Source: Trema orientale
Taxonomy: Eukaryota > Streptophyta > Magnoliopsida > Rosales > Cannabaceae
DNA: 64,000 bases
Reading direction: 5' to 3'
Assembly: GCA_002914845.1 (NCBI GenBank)
Contig: JXTC01000080.1
Coordinates: 222,160-286,159 of the forward strand
Position numbers and translations under genes: made by a program. Of this stretch, positions 35,942-48,500 are shown piece by piece; position 1 is the stretch's first letter; the number at the start of each line of letters is the position of its first letter. Below the pieces are notes generated by a model, which searched no databases, was not told the origin of the DNA, and worked only from the letters and a program-made list of their open reading frames with translations.

Positions 35942-36192
35942 GGTTGCCAATCCAATAGATATTTCTTTTTTACTTATGTGTTGGTATTTTTTTCCCAGCC
36001 GTTGAATCATCATCTAATAATAATTTAATAGCTATAATGATGTGCATAAAAATACGTGCATCATTAATGTTATTTTTTCCTCTTATTTTTTAATATAAAA
36101 AAGTATGCATGATAAATTTTCATTAGCCAAATTAATACCTATACACAAGTAAAAAATAAAAATAAAAAAAAAAACCTACTGGATTGGTGCCC
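35942..36192. mobile_element. MITE, GGTTGCCAATCCA family, copy 3
   Basis: Starts GGTTGCCAATCCAATAG and ends 'cctactggattggtgccc', flanked by TATATA runs. Similar to 18847-19090 over its whole length. Confidence 0.85.
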
Positions 36193-36718
36193 ATATATAA
36201 ACACATTTATAAAAATCTATATGTTTTAAAAAATATGAGAAAATCTTTTTAAATTTGATTTTTTTCTTACAAAAATTCTTATACTTTGACTATTTTCGAC
36301 CTCCTCATATGTATTCAAATACAATATAAAATAATGTAATGTAAACTTGAATATACCATCTACTAAAGATAATTTCATCACTTCTTATTAATTTTCTAAT
36401 TTATTTATATGAAAAGGTAGCATTTCAGAATTAATCAAATCACAAAGCTTTTTAAATTAAAAAAAATCAAATTCAAGGAGGTATTTTCTATATTCTTAAT
36501 ACACAGATATTTTCGTAAAGAAAGTTGAAATATAAGGTTATTTTATAGCGTTTTCTCTTAAGTAAATTTAAGTAGGTAACATAGTACTAAATTTTATTAC
36601 ACTGAAGTCATTAATAGACTCTTAAAGTAAAGAAAATAGGATCATCAAAATCCTAGTTTTTAACAACGTCAAAAAATAATAAATAAAGAAATCCTAGTTG
36701 TTTACTCGAAAAGAAAAT

Positions 36719-37083
36719 GGTCAACTATAAAAAAATACTCTCATGTTTGAGTGTTCTGCAATTTAAATCCTAAAGTTTGAATTTTGCAACATAATACCCT
36801 GAGATTAAAAATTTCTGAAAATTAATACCCTAGACAGAATTTTTAACCAATTTTAGCAACGAAAAAATAATAATATCCTTTATTAAAACTAGATTAATCC
36901 TTATTATTCTGTTTAATTTTGAGGATATTATTATATTTTATCAGTTAAAATTATTCAAAAAGTCAACTCAGAGTATTAATTTTCGGAAATTCTTAATCTC
37001 GGGGTATTATTTTGCAGAGACCAAACTTCAAGGTTTAAATTACATAATATCTAAACTTCAAGATATTTTTTTGCAGTTATCCC
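36719..37083. mobile_element. Mutator-type foldback MITE, 365 bp
   Basis: Two inverted arms of about 140 bp share the words 'ataccctgagattaa' (left) and 'ataccccgagattaa' (right, reverse complement). The exact 10-bp target duplication AAAAGAAAAT lies at 36709-36718 and 37084-37093. No coding capacity. Confidence 0.85.
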
Positions 37084-37093
37084 AAAAGAAAAT

Positions 37094-38433
37094 TACTAAA
37101 AAAAAGCATGAAAAGGAAAATTACTTTTAAAAGAAACTAAAAAAAAGTCCTATAGTCATCTAGTCGTTTTCCATCAAGCATTTGTCGTAAATAGGGATTT
37201 TGTTATAAATAATAATATAGTTTATAACTATATAAAATAGTATTAGCGCACAAAGGATAAAACTAACAACAAAAGGATTGATGGGATAAAATATCTCCCA
37301 ATCTTTTATTTTCTTTTTCTCTCTCTCTTTTTTTTCTTCTCTTATCTTCTTTTCTTTGCTCGTGTGTGTTTCAAGTACAAAGAGAAGCCTAGCATTAACA
37401 AGATGGCATCTTTTATGCTTTATAAAAGTATCTTTGCCTTTGATGCATTTGCACATTATCTTGGCCCTCTTTTTATTTATTTATTTATTTATTTTTAATT
37501 AAGTATCTTTGCATTTTATGGGCCGTTTAGGATTGATTATAGCTGCTGCTTTTAACTTTTAAAAGCGGTTAGCGAAAAAATCGAGAGTCAGGGGCATTTG
37601 ATATGTTCTGCTTTTGATCAATAGATTCCAAAAATTATTACGTAAGTCAATTTAAACAGAATTTGGTAAGTAGGATAAATGTTACTTTTCAAAGTTGATT
37701 TTTCTTCTATAATATAAATTGTTTAAAATATCACTTTACAACACATATAATCTATAGTTTACCAAACACTTAGATGCTGCTTTTAAACAGTACAATAGTC
37801 CTGTAGATTAAATTTACCAAATACCTAGATCTTTTCTCTCACATCTCCTTCTTGCTCACAGCTCATCTATAGCGGATATACAGCATAACAATACCAAACT
37901 GGCCTTTAAACTATTTGATGGGCATCCAAAATACTCCATAACAATGTTTTTTTTTTCAAAAGAATAAGGACTTAGAACTGATCTTTTTGAGTCATGTATA
38001 TGTTAGAGTTCAGCTTTAATATCATAAAAATGTGGAAATGAATTTAAATAAAAACAAAGATAAAGATAAGGCTTTCTTGACAAAATCTATAATTCTTGTT
38101 TTCAAAATATAAGATGAAAAGTATGGATGTACCTAATATGATGTTTAACATAATCTTCATAAGATCATCATTTACTCATTTTTATAAGCAAAAATTATAT
38201 GGAGAGACTATAGCAGAATCTTAATTTTTTGCCTCACCTAGGATCCAAAATGATAATCGTGGGATTAGAGAACTCATTAAAACTGATAAATATATTACTC
38301 TAACTTGCACAGAAAAATTTTCCCGTTACCTTAGATTTTTTTTAGAAGGAAAAAAAAATAGCTCTCCTCCTCGTTATCTAACTTTGCTATCATTGAGCTC
38401 CGTAGCTACCCGAAAAACTAATAAGTTTGATAT
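37094..38433. other. AT-rich intergenic DNA with a possible MITE
   Basis: At 37520-37906 the ends GGGCCGTTTAGGATTG and (reverse complement of the right end) GGCCAGTTTGGTATTG suggest a decayed MITE of about 390 bp without a clear target duplication. A TTTA microsatellite lies at about 37470-37495. No gene seen. Confidence 0.45.
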
Positions 38434-41400
38434 TGTGATGACCAAGATTCTCACATACATAATAAGCCAATAATAAACATGTTCATATTGCATAATAGAC
38501 ATATCAAGCAACTAGTATCAATTTTATAGTAAATTGCTCATTCTGATTATTAAATACTTTCGATCTATATTATTGTACTAATATTTATTGAAGTGCTTCC
38601 ATGCAGTGTAAAGGCTCAGTACCCTTAGAGAGAGAGAGAGCTTGGTGTATGAAAGAAACATAGAATGTATTCATGAATGTAATACCATGTGCATATACAT
38701 GAAAGTCATGTTTATTGATAATTTGATCAAATGGTAGTTTTTCAGTAAAATGCATTTTTTACACTTTTCGAAACCAAATTCACAGTGCGTTTAACATGTC
38801 AAGTTGCTTTTATTTAATGTCTAGAACTTATTTCTAGTTTTTTCAAAAATATTGGTTCCAGGTAAGCACAAAGTGACAGTCACTGTACTGGATTGTGTTT
38901 AATTGCACTAAGCTAGCTTAGATTCAGCTTAATTGCGTAATATCATTTTTATGCATCCTAATAATTAGTCATTGATACTATGTTTGTATTATTAATAATT
39001 GATTTATTTTTATATTTAATGATTGGTTATGGGGGTAGGTTCCACCAGATCACAATAAGATTGGTCATATAGGATCATAAGTCAGTATGACTAGATTTCA
39101 CCTTCTAAGCTAGGATTCACCATTTTGGTCTACATTTAAGTATACAGGAATGGTCAAAAATATGGTGAATAAGCCAAGAGTGATTTAAATCAGGACACAT
39201 AGAAAGTTTGGATGTGAAATACCGAAAATACCCCTTAGAATTTCAGTTATGTCATTTCTTAGTCATTAAGTATCACTTTTAGACCAAATCTAGTCATTTC
39301 CTTCTCCTTTCTCTCCAGCCACAACCTGAAACTTTCTAGCTCTTTTCTAAACTTTTCTCAACTCCTCTCAACTATTTTCAAGAGTTTTCAAGTGGTAAAA
39401 CTCAAATTAGAGCTCAAGAAAGCAAGATAGATCCAAACTAGTCAAGGTAATTCTACTAGTTCTTCTTCTTAGGTTTTATTTTCTTATTTCAATTCTCCAA
39501 TTGATACCACTTAAATAATAGTTCCTCTATGTCCTCTTGAGTCCTAAAATCAATTTCAAAACCTTGGGAATCAATTTGGTGGAGGTAGAAGGCAAGAGTT
39601 TCAATAAAAGCTTAAACTAGTCAAGGTGAGATTTATATAGGATTTTGAGTTTATAATTAGTTTCTCTTGCTGCAGCTCTTAAACCAAAGCTCTTATAGAA
39701 TAAATAAAAGTCTTAGAAATTCACTCATATAGCTGGAAGTATAGAATTTAAGTAGAGAAATAAAATTAGACCTAAAGTCCTAAAATTTACTATTTATAGA
39801 TTCAAGTATTTTCATGATTGGAATACGTTGTCTACGCTCGTAATTTGATTTCTTTACTGAGAATGTGTAAGACATTGATTTTTTTTATATATATTATATC
39901 ATTTACTTACTGGTTGTGATGATATACAAATATAAAAGTAGGTATAAACTTTGTCTAAATCGAAAAGAATTCAAGTACACTTAGGTTGTTCTAAATGATC
40001 CTCTTTGATGTGTATATGTGAGAATTGGTTTGTCAGTTTTTATTACAGGTCTAAACCATGATTTAAAAGATGTAAAAATGTCCAAAAAAATAGGAGAGGT
40101 ACTGTCCAAATATTTATAAAACTAAATGGTACCATTTAGAAGCAAATGAACTAGTTTTTACGAAATTATGTACCATTTTGGATCATTTTTGTACTAAAGA
40201 TCTAACATTTTTGTTTGATGATTTTAATCAGTTTTCAATGCTAGTCATTGGCTATTACATACCTCATATCATTTGTACACTTTCAGATCATATTGTGATT
40301 AAGTTTCCTGATTTTGTAAAAATTATGATTTCAGTCTTGTGGTCATTTTCTTTAAGCATTTTATATTGTAGTGATCATTCTAGTAATAAAATTGATATCA
40401 GGTCTTCTACATACCTTGCCACATAAGATACTGACCCTTTTTACTATTTTTTCTGTTAGACACAAGGTAAGTAAAGATTTATTTTAACTGCTTCACAAAG
40501 ACATTAGTAAATATCAGATATTTTCCTACATGATTGTGTGTATTATATTAATTATATATTATTCCTATAGTTGTTGTAAGTTCATGAAAGATATAAGCAT
40601 GAGAAGATCATTTAAGTATGATTTTCAAAGAAATAAAATTTTTCACGTATTGGATTTAAAGTAGTACCATTGTACTGATTTTAAGAGATATGTTTTAAGT
40701 ACATTATTTAGTCTGTCTGTGTTGGATTAGATATGGTTTGCACAGGCATCATTCCTGCATAGATGAGCATGGCTTAACGACTGCCGGGACTGAATATTGT
40801 ACTATAAGTTATGTGAGATGTATTAGTCAGTCGGTCTGTATTGGGTATGTGTGGTTCGCATTGTCCATGTATTTGCTTTCCGCATAGGTGAGCATAGCCT
40901 ACCGACTACCTAGCTTTGTAGTATACTCAAGGGCCCTATAAAAAAATATTTTCTAAGAAAAGTATATCAAAATGAAAAGTTATGAAAGAAAAGTACAATG
41001 GGAATTTCAATAAAGTTTATGCATGAAACACGTTCACCAGCATGCATGATCTTTACAAAATGAGCATTAGCTCATTTAGTTCCTGTGATATAAGCGAGGA
41101 GACCTATGATGTATAGAGTTGCTGGTTGGCTAGCACGCTTTCTTGTTGCCATGATCATACAGATATAGACGAGCTTGACTTGTGGGCGATGTTTTCTTTG
41201 TATTTTGATATTTTGATGTGTTGTAAATATTACTGTTGATAGCAAGATAAACTGATAAAGACCTTTTGGTTGTATATTTTGTAAAGACACTTTCAAAAAG
41301 TAATGTCACGCAGCTTCTTTTGTTTTAGAGTTTGAAAAGTTTAAATTGGCTCAATTTTTTTTGAACAAAACTAACATTATGGTTTATAAAAGAATAATAC

Positions 41401-41449
41401 TTCCTAGTCTGACCTATATAATCATATAGATAAGCCTGGAGCTGTTACA
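38434..41449. mobile_element. solo LTR, 3016 bp, probably Ty3 chromovirus-type
   Basis: Starts TGTGATGACCAAGATTCTCA and ends GGAGCTGTTACA, flanked by the exact 5-bp target duplication GATAT (38429-38433 and 41450-41454). No internal domain is present. The length, and the region before the end ('aaaatgagcattagctcatt'), fit the long LTRs of Tekay/Del-like Ty3 elements. A (GA)n run lies at about 38629-38641. Fossil; the intact target duplication speaks against great age. Confidence 0.87.
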
Positions 41450-41454
41450 GATAT

Positions 41455-42947
41455 CGCTATATTTTAATATCCATGTCCCTTGCTCATTTAATATCATTTA
41501 TTTATAAACTAAATTTATGGAGAAAAAATGACACAAACAAAGTTGTCATGGACAGAAACACTACTCATTCAATGAACTGTTATTATAACTGAGAATTGTT
41601 TTTGGTCGATCTTTTAGAAATCAATGAAACTATTTTTTTTTTCCGTTTCTTTTATCTTAAACAATTAGAAATAAACCACGGAAGCTGTTAGTTGATCCTA
41701 CCTTCCCCAAAAACATCCAAAAATCAATCCCATGATCCTCCCTTCCCTAAAACATCCAAAAGTCAATCCCATAACTAAAGAAAACCTATAAGACTTCAAA
41801 TAAAATCACCAAAAATAAATATATCATATTTCAAAGATGGGTGAGGTTTCAATGGAGATTTTTGTTTTTGTTCCATGGGTGGGTACTCTAATTTGGACCA
41901 TTAGATATTATTATAATGGTTATAATAATAGTAGTAATTTTACTAAAAAAATTTAATATAATTAATACATATAAAAATATAGAAAGTTATTTAAAACATA
42001 AAAAATAGGTAACCTACTGAGTTGGTCAGTTTTTTTTTAAAATTTTTATTCTTATTATAATTTTTATTTAAAGTCCTTAAAACAGAGGTATATTTAATAA
42101 TTAATCAAATTTAAAGTTTTTAAAAACAGAAATTAAATAACGTACAAAGTTTAAGCTAATTCATGTATAAAGTTTTTTTTCAAAAATAAAATTTCTTTCA
42201 ATATAGTTCTTTATGTATATTTTTTATTGGTTCTTTTCGTTAAATTAACTATAAAGAAAAATAAAATTAATAGTTTTTTTAAAAATTTGTTATTCCCATT
42301 TAAGGTTTAAAAAATAGGAAATTAATTAAAATATATACAAATTTTAAGCTTTTCACAATTCATATATACTAAATGAAGAGCCAACTTCACACATAAAGTT
42401 TTTTCTTTAAAAAAAAAACTGATTTTCCTTCAATGTAGTTCCTTCACGTATCATAGTTTTTCTTTTAATTAAAAAAGAAGAAGAAAATAACGTATTCTTG
42501 ATATAAAAAATATGCCTATCTTGGAATTTGTCTCTTCTCCGATGAAAAAGAAATTTGATGAAATATTGAATTTATAATACTATATATAGTTTTAAATTAA
42601 TGGTAATTAAAAATAATTAAACTTTAAAGTTCAAATTCTAAAAGAAAAGAAATAAAAATAAATTAGTCATTAATAAATTGAATCAAATTACTTGTTATTA
42701 TAGGTTATTTCTAAATTGGTCAAACTTATCTACTCATAGAATAAAAATAAAAATACTTATTGAAAACTCACCCTTCAAAGAATTACAAACAAAAATACTT
42801 ATTAAAAACTCACCCTTCAAAGAATTACAATAAATCAAAATATCTTTAATATGAAAAAAAAAAAAAGGAAAGGAATCAAAAGATTTGCTTCGTCCTTCCC
42901 ATTGTAGATCTTTTCCTCTATTTGATCTGTTAGAGTAGTAAGGGATA
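41455..42947. other. AT-rich intergenic DNA, no gene seen
   Basis: At about 41877-42028 a very diverged relative of the GGTTGCCAATCCA MITE family may be present ('aggtaacctactgagttgg' at its right end). A 42-bp tandem duplication lies at about 42749-42832 ('actcacccttcaaagaatta' in both units). Confidence 0.4.
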
Positions 42948-43264
42948 GGGAAATTGATGCAAATCGGCCATTTTTGAGGCATTTGAACTTTTTTAAACCA
43001 GTTTTTCAAAATGAATTTTCTAGACCAATTTAGGAAAATAAAGTTCCAAAATGCCCCTCAATTGTACTCTATTGTGGTTATATTTTATTATATTTTTTAT
43101 AATGAAAAATTTGAAAACTGTAAACCCCACTACCGACCCTATTACTGCAAACCCTACCTATATTTTCCCCTCTGTTCGACCAAAGTAGCCAACTAATTCA
43201 GGTACAAAGGTAGTGTTAATTACGTAGATTAGTTGACTATCATTTGTTACGATTTATTATATAT

Positions 43265-43715
43265 TTGTGATGAGGTGTCACAGTTGAAGTAAATTCTCTG
43301 TAATTTTGAACTGTCAGTCTGTTATATATTACTTAGCTGTCACAAAATATATGACTCTAACATATATAACATCTCAAGCAAGCTGGATATATTTAATAAA
43401 AATTGATCATAAACTGAAACTTGAGTATATATAACTGGGATAAAAAAAATACAACAACGAAAGTAGGTATGAACTAGTGTTATAGCCCATAGCATATTTG
43501 TGTCGAGGTATCACATTTGAAGCATGTGTTTTAATAATTTTTAATTGTTATTTATTACTGTCAGTCATAAATATATGACTCTAAGTTATATTGAAATATA
43601 TAATATCTCAAGCAAGATGGATATATTTAAGAAAAGTTGATTATAAACTTGAAACTTGGGTACATATAACTGGGATAATAAAATGCAGCAATGACAATCC
43701 GTTAGTTTCAGTATT
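43265..43715. repeat. two tandem blocks of about 225 bp in the MULE
   Basis: 43270-43480 and 43500-43710 share 'aatatatgactctaa', 'catctcaagcaag.tggatat' and 'atataactgggata'. Internal duplication of the element. Confidence 0.75.
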
Positions 43716-43861
43716 AACCTATGACTATCACAAAATATATGACATTACGTCACAGATTATCTGATTTTATATTCGTCTGATTCTCTGTCACAATAACTAA
43801 TCACAGATTTCAAAATAACACTTCATATACCACTTGTAGAATGGCTCCTTGGTCCATGATT

Positions 43862-44078
43862 GGTTGCACATAACAAGATCGGATTCTTGCAAATTTGCCT
43901 ATTGTGCCTACCTTGGCCACAATGTGAGCTTTATCTAGGAGTCTCTTCATCATCTAAAGGTATCTTTTTATTCTTAGGCCTGCCAACTGATCTAGCTCGC
44001 ATAAATGGTGGTTTCACCATACGACCTTTTATCTCATTCGGAATTGGAACCAAAGTACCCGTAGTCTTCGTCCCATAA
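43862..44078 (-). pseudogene. MULE transposase C-terminal remnant
   Basis: The minus strand reads GTLVPIPNEIKGRMVKPPFM, then RARSVGRPKNKKIP, a stop, and SSHCGQGRHNRQICKNPI. A basic 'GRPKNKKI' followed by a CxxC-x4-H-x4-C zinc knuckle is the usual end of Mutator/FAR1-type transposases. The first Cys of the knuckle is replaced by Ser and an in-frame stop lies before it, so the copy is dead. The catalytic DDE part is missing. Confidence 0.7.
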
Positions 44079-44179
44079 TAGTTATTGTGGTCTTAGTTAC
44101 CATTATAATTCAGAAAAATAATAACACTACCCATATCTACAAAACATAAAATTTAAAAATATAACACAGATAAGCAACT

Positions 44180-45335
44180 ACCCAACAATTATGTGACATG
44201 AACTCATAATGTTCATAAAGATGCAAACCAAATATTGACTGTTAGTCACAATAATGTGACTGCTTGATACAAAAATACGTTATGTCACACATACTCTGTG
44301 TCCTTTTTTTAATTAAAATAAACTTACATACACTGGGTTCTTCTAAAACAACCGTAAATATCAAACTATGGCATACTATGTCTTCGTATCACAAATTTGT
44401 GACAAATGGTCACAGTTAAATCTAGGACCATTACGTTGACATAGATCTGACCAAATCTGGTAACTAATAGATCTATATGCAGTTACTTCTACCATCTTCC
44501 ACAAAGTAACTACCTAATATATTATTTGATAGGAACTCACAATGTTTAAAAAGATACAAACCAAATTTGACTATTAGTCATAACAATATGACTGCTTGTC
44601 ACAAAACTTACATACTCTGCGTCACACATAGTCACACATACTCTACATCCTTTTTTTATATTAAAATAAACTTACATACACTGGTTTCTTTTAAAGCAAA
44701 CATAAATATCAAATTATGATGTACTATGTCTTCGTGTCATAAATTTGTGACAAATGATCACAATCAAATCTGGATCCGTTACGTCGACATAGATCTGGTA
44801 ACTAACAGATCCAAACTTAATTACTTCTATCATCTACCATCTTCCATACACAGTAACCTCCAGTAAGAACAAATAAGTGACCGAGAATGAAAAAAACACA
44901 TACCCCTTCTTCGTAGAATCAATGCGAGAGTGAGAGTGAGAGACTAAGACATCGTATGGAGCTACATTCGTCAGAGTTATAGTAGTGGGAGTTGACACAG
45001 AGGGATATAGAGCTATGGTCGAGAGAGAGAGAGAGAGAGAGAGAGATGAAGAGTGAGAGATATGATAATAGAAATCAATGAAAATGGAGACAGAGTATGA
45101 GTGGGATGGAAAATGTTGGGCAAAACTGAGGAGGAAATATATTTGTGTATCCACAGTACACCTAACGTAAATATTAAACTATGACATACTATGTCTTCGT
45201 ATCTCAAATTTGTGACAAATGGTCACAGTTAGATCTGGGACGTAAACATAGATCTGGTTGGATCTGGTAACAGTATCATACCCAGATACTTCTACCATCT
45301 TCCATAAAGTAACAATTACCAAGTTACCTCTAGTA
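44180..45335. repeat. three repeated blocks inside the MULE
   Basis: A block containing 'aaacttacatacactgg', 'ctatgtcttcgt' and 'tgtgacaaatg.tcaca' occurs near 44230-44480, 44560-44830 and (partly) 45165-45300. A second shared word set, 'cagtaagaacaaataagt' and 'cgtagaatcaatgcgagagt', occurs near 44860-44940 and 45330-45430. A (GA)n run lies at 45019-45045. Confidence 0.7.
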
Positions 45336-45597
45336 AGAACAAATAAGTAACCGGCAACCAAAAAAAATACATAAATCTTTTTCGTAGAATTAATGCGACT
45401 AAATGAGATGATGCGAGAGTGAGAGCGAGAGACTAAACTATCACATGACAAAACCAAACAGCAATATGGGCAGATGACAATGGAGCTACGATGGCCAGAG
45501 TTAACGCAACGGGAATATGCAATTGTGGTCGAGAGAGAGAGATGGAGAGTGAGAGCTATGAAAATAATAATGAATGGAGAGGAAGATAGAGTACGAG

Positions 45598-48500
45598 TAG
45601 GAATATCAAAAATCCGCAACGGGGTGGGGCAACCCTGCCTTAACAGGGGAATGTTGCGGGGCAGGGCACCACCCCGCACTGAGGGTAAGCAGGGTGGGCC
45701 GGGTAAAACTCGCCCCGAACTAAAACCCGCACGTTTTTTTTTTTTTTTTTGGGTTTCATACTTCCATTCCCTATCCTTAGACCCAACCGTCACAACAGCC
45801 TCTCAACCACCACTAGCGAGCTCTCCCCCATCTCTTTTGCTCAATAGTTTTTTGTCCCTCTCTCTCACCCATTGGCTCATTAGAGCTTGCTTGTGTCTCG
45901 TCTCTCTCTCTCTCACACACTCAAAAGCTTGCTCGAAGGTCCTCTCTCTGTCTCTCTCGCTCTCACCAGGTAGTCCATTCTTTTTTTTTCCTTTTTTATT
46001 CCTTTTTTGAAAAAATATTTTTGAGATCCATTTGTCTGAATTTTGGAATTGTATAGTCTGATTATAGTGATTATTCTACTTCTAGAGGGTAAAAAATGGT
46101 GATATTGATATATCTTTTTTATTGGGTATGTCATATGTTTGAGTATTTGCCTCTGTGTTTATCTTTAAGATTGGCCCAACTACTTTGTGGTGTTAATAAT
46201 GAATGTGTGGTTTTGTGAATGCTTATATCTCCTATCTCTTCTACACAGGATTTATATGTTCTATTTTTGAAGTGTCATATAGATAATTTACATACTAACA
46301 CTGAGGCAGATTGCTTGCTCTATTAAGAGCTTAATGCTATGCCTATATTGTAATTTATATCCAGAAACTATAGCTATATTAGCAAATTTTTATTGTAGAG
46401 TTTTGTAACGGAAATTCTGATTTTGGGCATGGTGATGTTGTAGAAATGGATCCACCTAGATAATATTTGAGGGTACGGAGTTGGAATTTTATATTGATTT
46501 TATCAATTTTTGTTTCTGGTTTCTAAATTCTGTTCTGAGAAGGGAAAGAACTAATGTTTAGTTCAACTATTATGCCTGTGTCTCTTAGCAGTACTGCAGT
46601 AACGAGTGAAAGACTGCAGCCTTCACTCTCTTCCCAAATTCTTGGTTCACCCTTGATTGCCTTGGTGTTTCTCAAAAGTTGATTTTTATATGCACCCCTT
46701 CCTAGTGCTAACCTGTCCATCAAAAGTCATAGTCTGTCTTCCTTAAACAATTTAGTATATTTGTTTTATTTTTTTCATTTCTATGAAAAGAGCTGACACC
46801 TTAAACCTGAAATTGTCATATAGAACTCTCTCTCTCTCTCTCTCTCTCTAAAGTTACGTTTACCTTATAGTAGGCACTTTAATATAGCTTTTGGTTCCTG
46901 TAAAAGGGAAGTGGGGTATCTTTCAATTCAAGCATCTGGGCCTTGTTGATATCGACATAACTTTACTGCTACTACTTCAATTTTTTTTCTTTTGTGGCTT
47001 TTCAATGATGGGTTGGACTTGAATTAAGGGTCCTTTGTGGGGTTTAGCTACATAAGAAGAAGAAAATAGAAAAAAGGGTCTTTTCTGGATTTGTTTGACA
47101 ACTTTGCTGTTTCTTCATATGTGGATCTTCCTTCCAACTTGTGTTCTAGTGTTTTATATATATTTGTATGTGTACATTTTGTGTGTATACTCGTGGTATG
47201 ATGCAACATTATTTTTCGTCGTGTCATATTTTGTTGAGTTATATATTTCCTTGACATTATCAATCTTTGCTTTATTTTTTTGTTCTTCTTTTGTCTTGTG
47301 TGGTAAAATAGGTGCTGTGGCTTGTTTATTATTTTGGTGATGGGTTTATTTACATACAATATATCTCCTTGAATTATGTTAGGGAGTTGTACACTTAATC
47401 AAATATGTCGACCACCCAAAAAGTAACAGGATCATGTGATAGTGGTGATCAAGATGATGAGTATGTACCTTCTGTAGATACCCAAGAAGTATGATCTCAG
47501 GGTGTTGAAAAAAATGATAGCGAGAAAAATGATAGTGAGAGTAGAACAAAAAAACGAAGACTTACATCTATTCTATGGGAGCATTTTAAAAGGCAAAAAA
47601 TTAATGGAGTGATGAACACAGTTTGTGGTCATTATGGGAGGTATTTAGGGGGTAACAATCGTAATGGGACAAAAAATTTAAATGACCATAGAGATTGATG
47701 TCCTGTAAGAAAAGCTCAAAATGTCACGAATCCTAACAAAACAACTGATGGAAGCCCTGCAGTTACTACCCACACTTTTGATCCTGAAGTAGCAAGAAAA
47801 AAATTAGCACACATAATTATTCTACACGAGTATCCTTTGTCCATGGTAGAGCATGTTGGGTTTATTGTGTTTTTGAACTTTATTTGTCCTTTATTCTAAG
47901 TGGTATCTAGAAATACTATTAGATCTGATATTTTAAAGATTTTTAGAGTTGAGAAGGACAAGACAATACAAATCTTGGAGCAAAACAAAAGTAGAATAAC
48001 TATCACTACTGATATGTGGACTGCTAATAATCAGCAGAAAGGACATATGACCATGATAGCTCATTTCATCGATGATTCTTTGAATTTACAAAGTATAATT
48101 GTGAGATTCAAGTATGTACCACATCCACATGATGCCGCAACACTTTCAGATGCACTAGGTGAGTGTTTGATAGATTGGAATATTGATAATAAGATAAGTA
48201 CAGTGACTGTGAATAATTGTGCTACTAATGATGCAATGATTCCACTTTTGAAGGACAAGCTACAGTCCAGTTGTTTTCTTTTAGATGGGAAGTTACTTCA
48301 CATGCGTTGTTGTGCTCATATTTTAAATTTGATAGTGAAAGACGGCTTATCTGTGATTGGTAGTAGTGTAGACAAAATTCGTGATAGTGTTGCTTATTGG
48401 ACAGCATCAGCTAAAAGATACAAAAAGTTTAAGGAAACTGCTCGTATGATTCATGTGCAATGTACAAAAAAGTTTAACTCTTGATTGTGTGACTAGGTGG

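Noticed and set aside
45474-46010. Open frame of 178 codons on the plus strand and an overlapping one of 204 codons on the minus strand
   Set aside because: Both cross the terminal repeats and target site of the hAT element and consist of CT/GA-rich and GGGGC-rich DNA; not genes.
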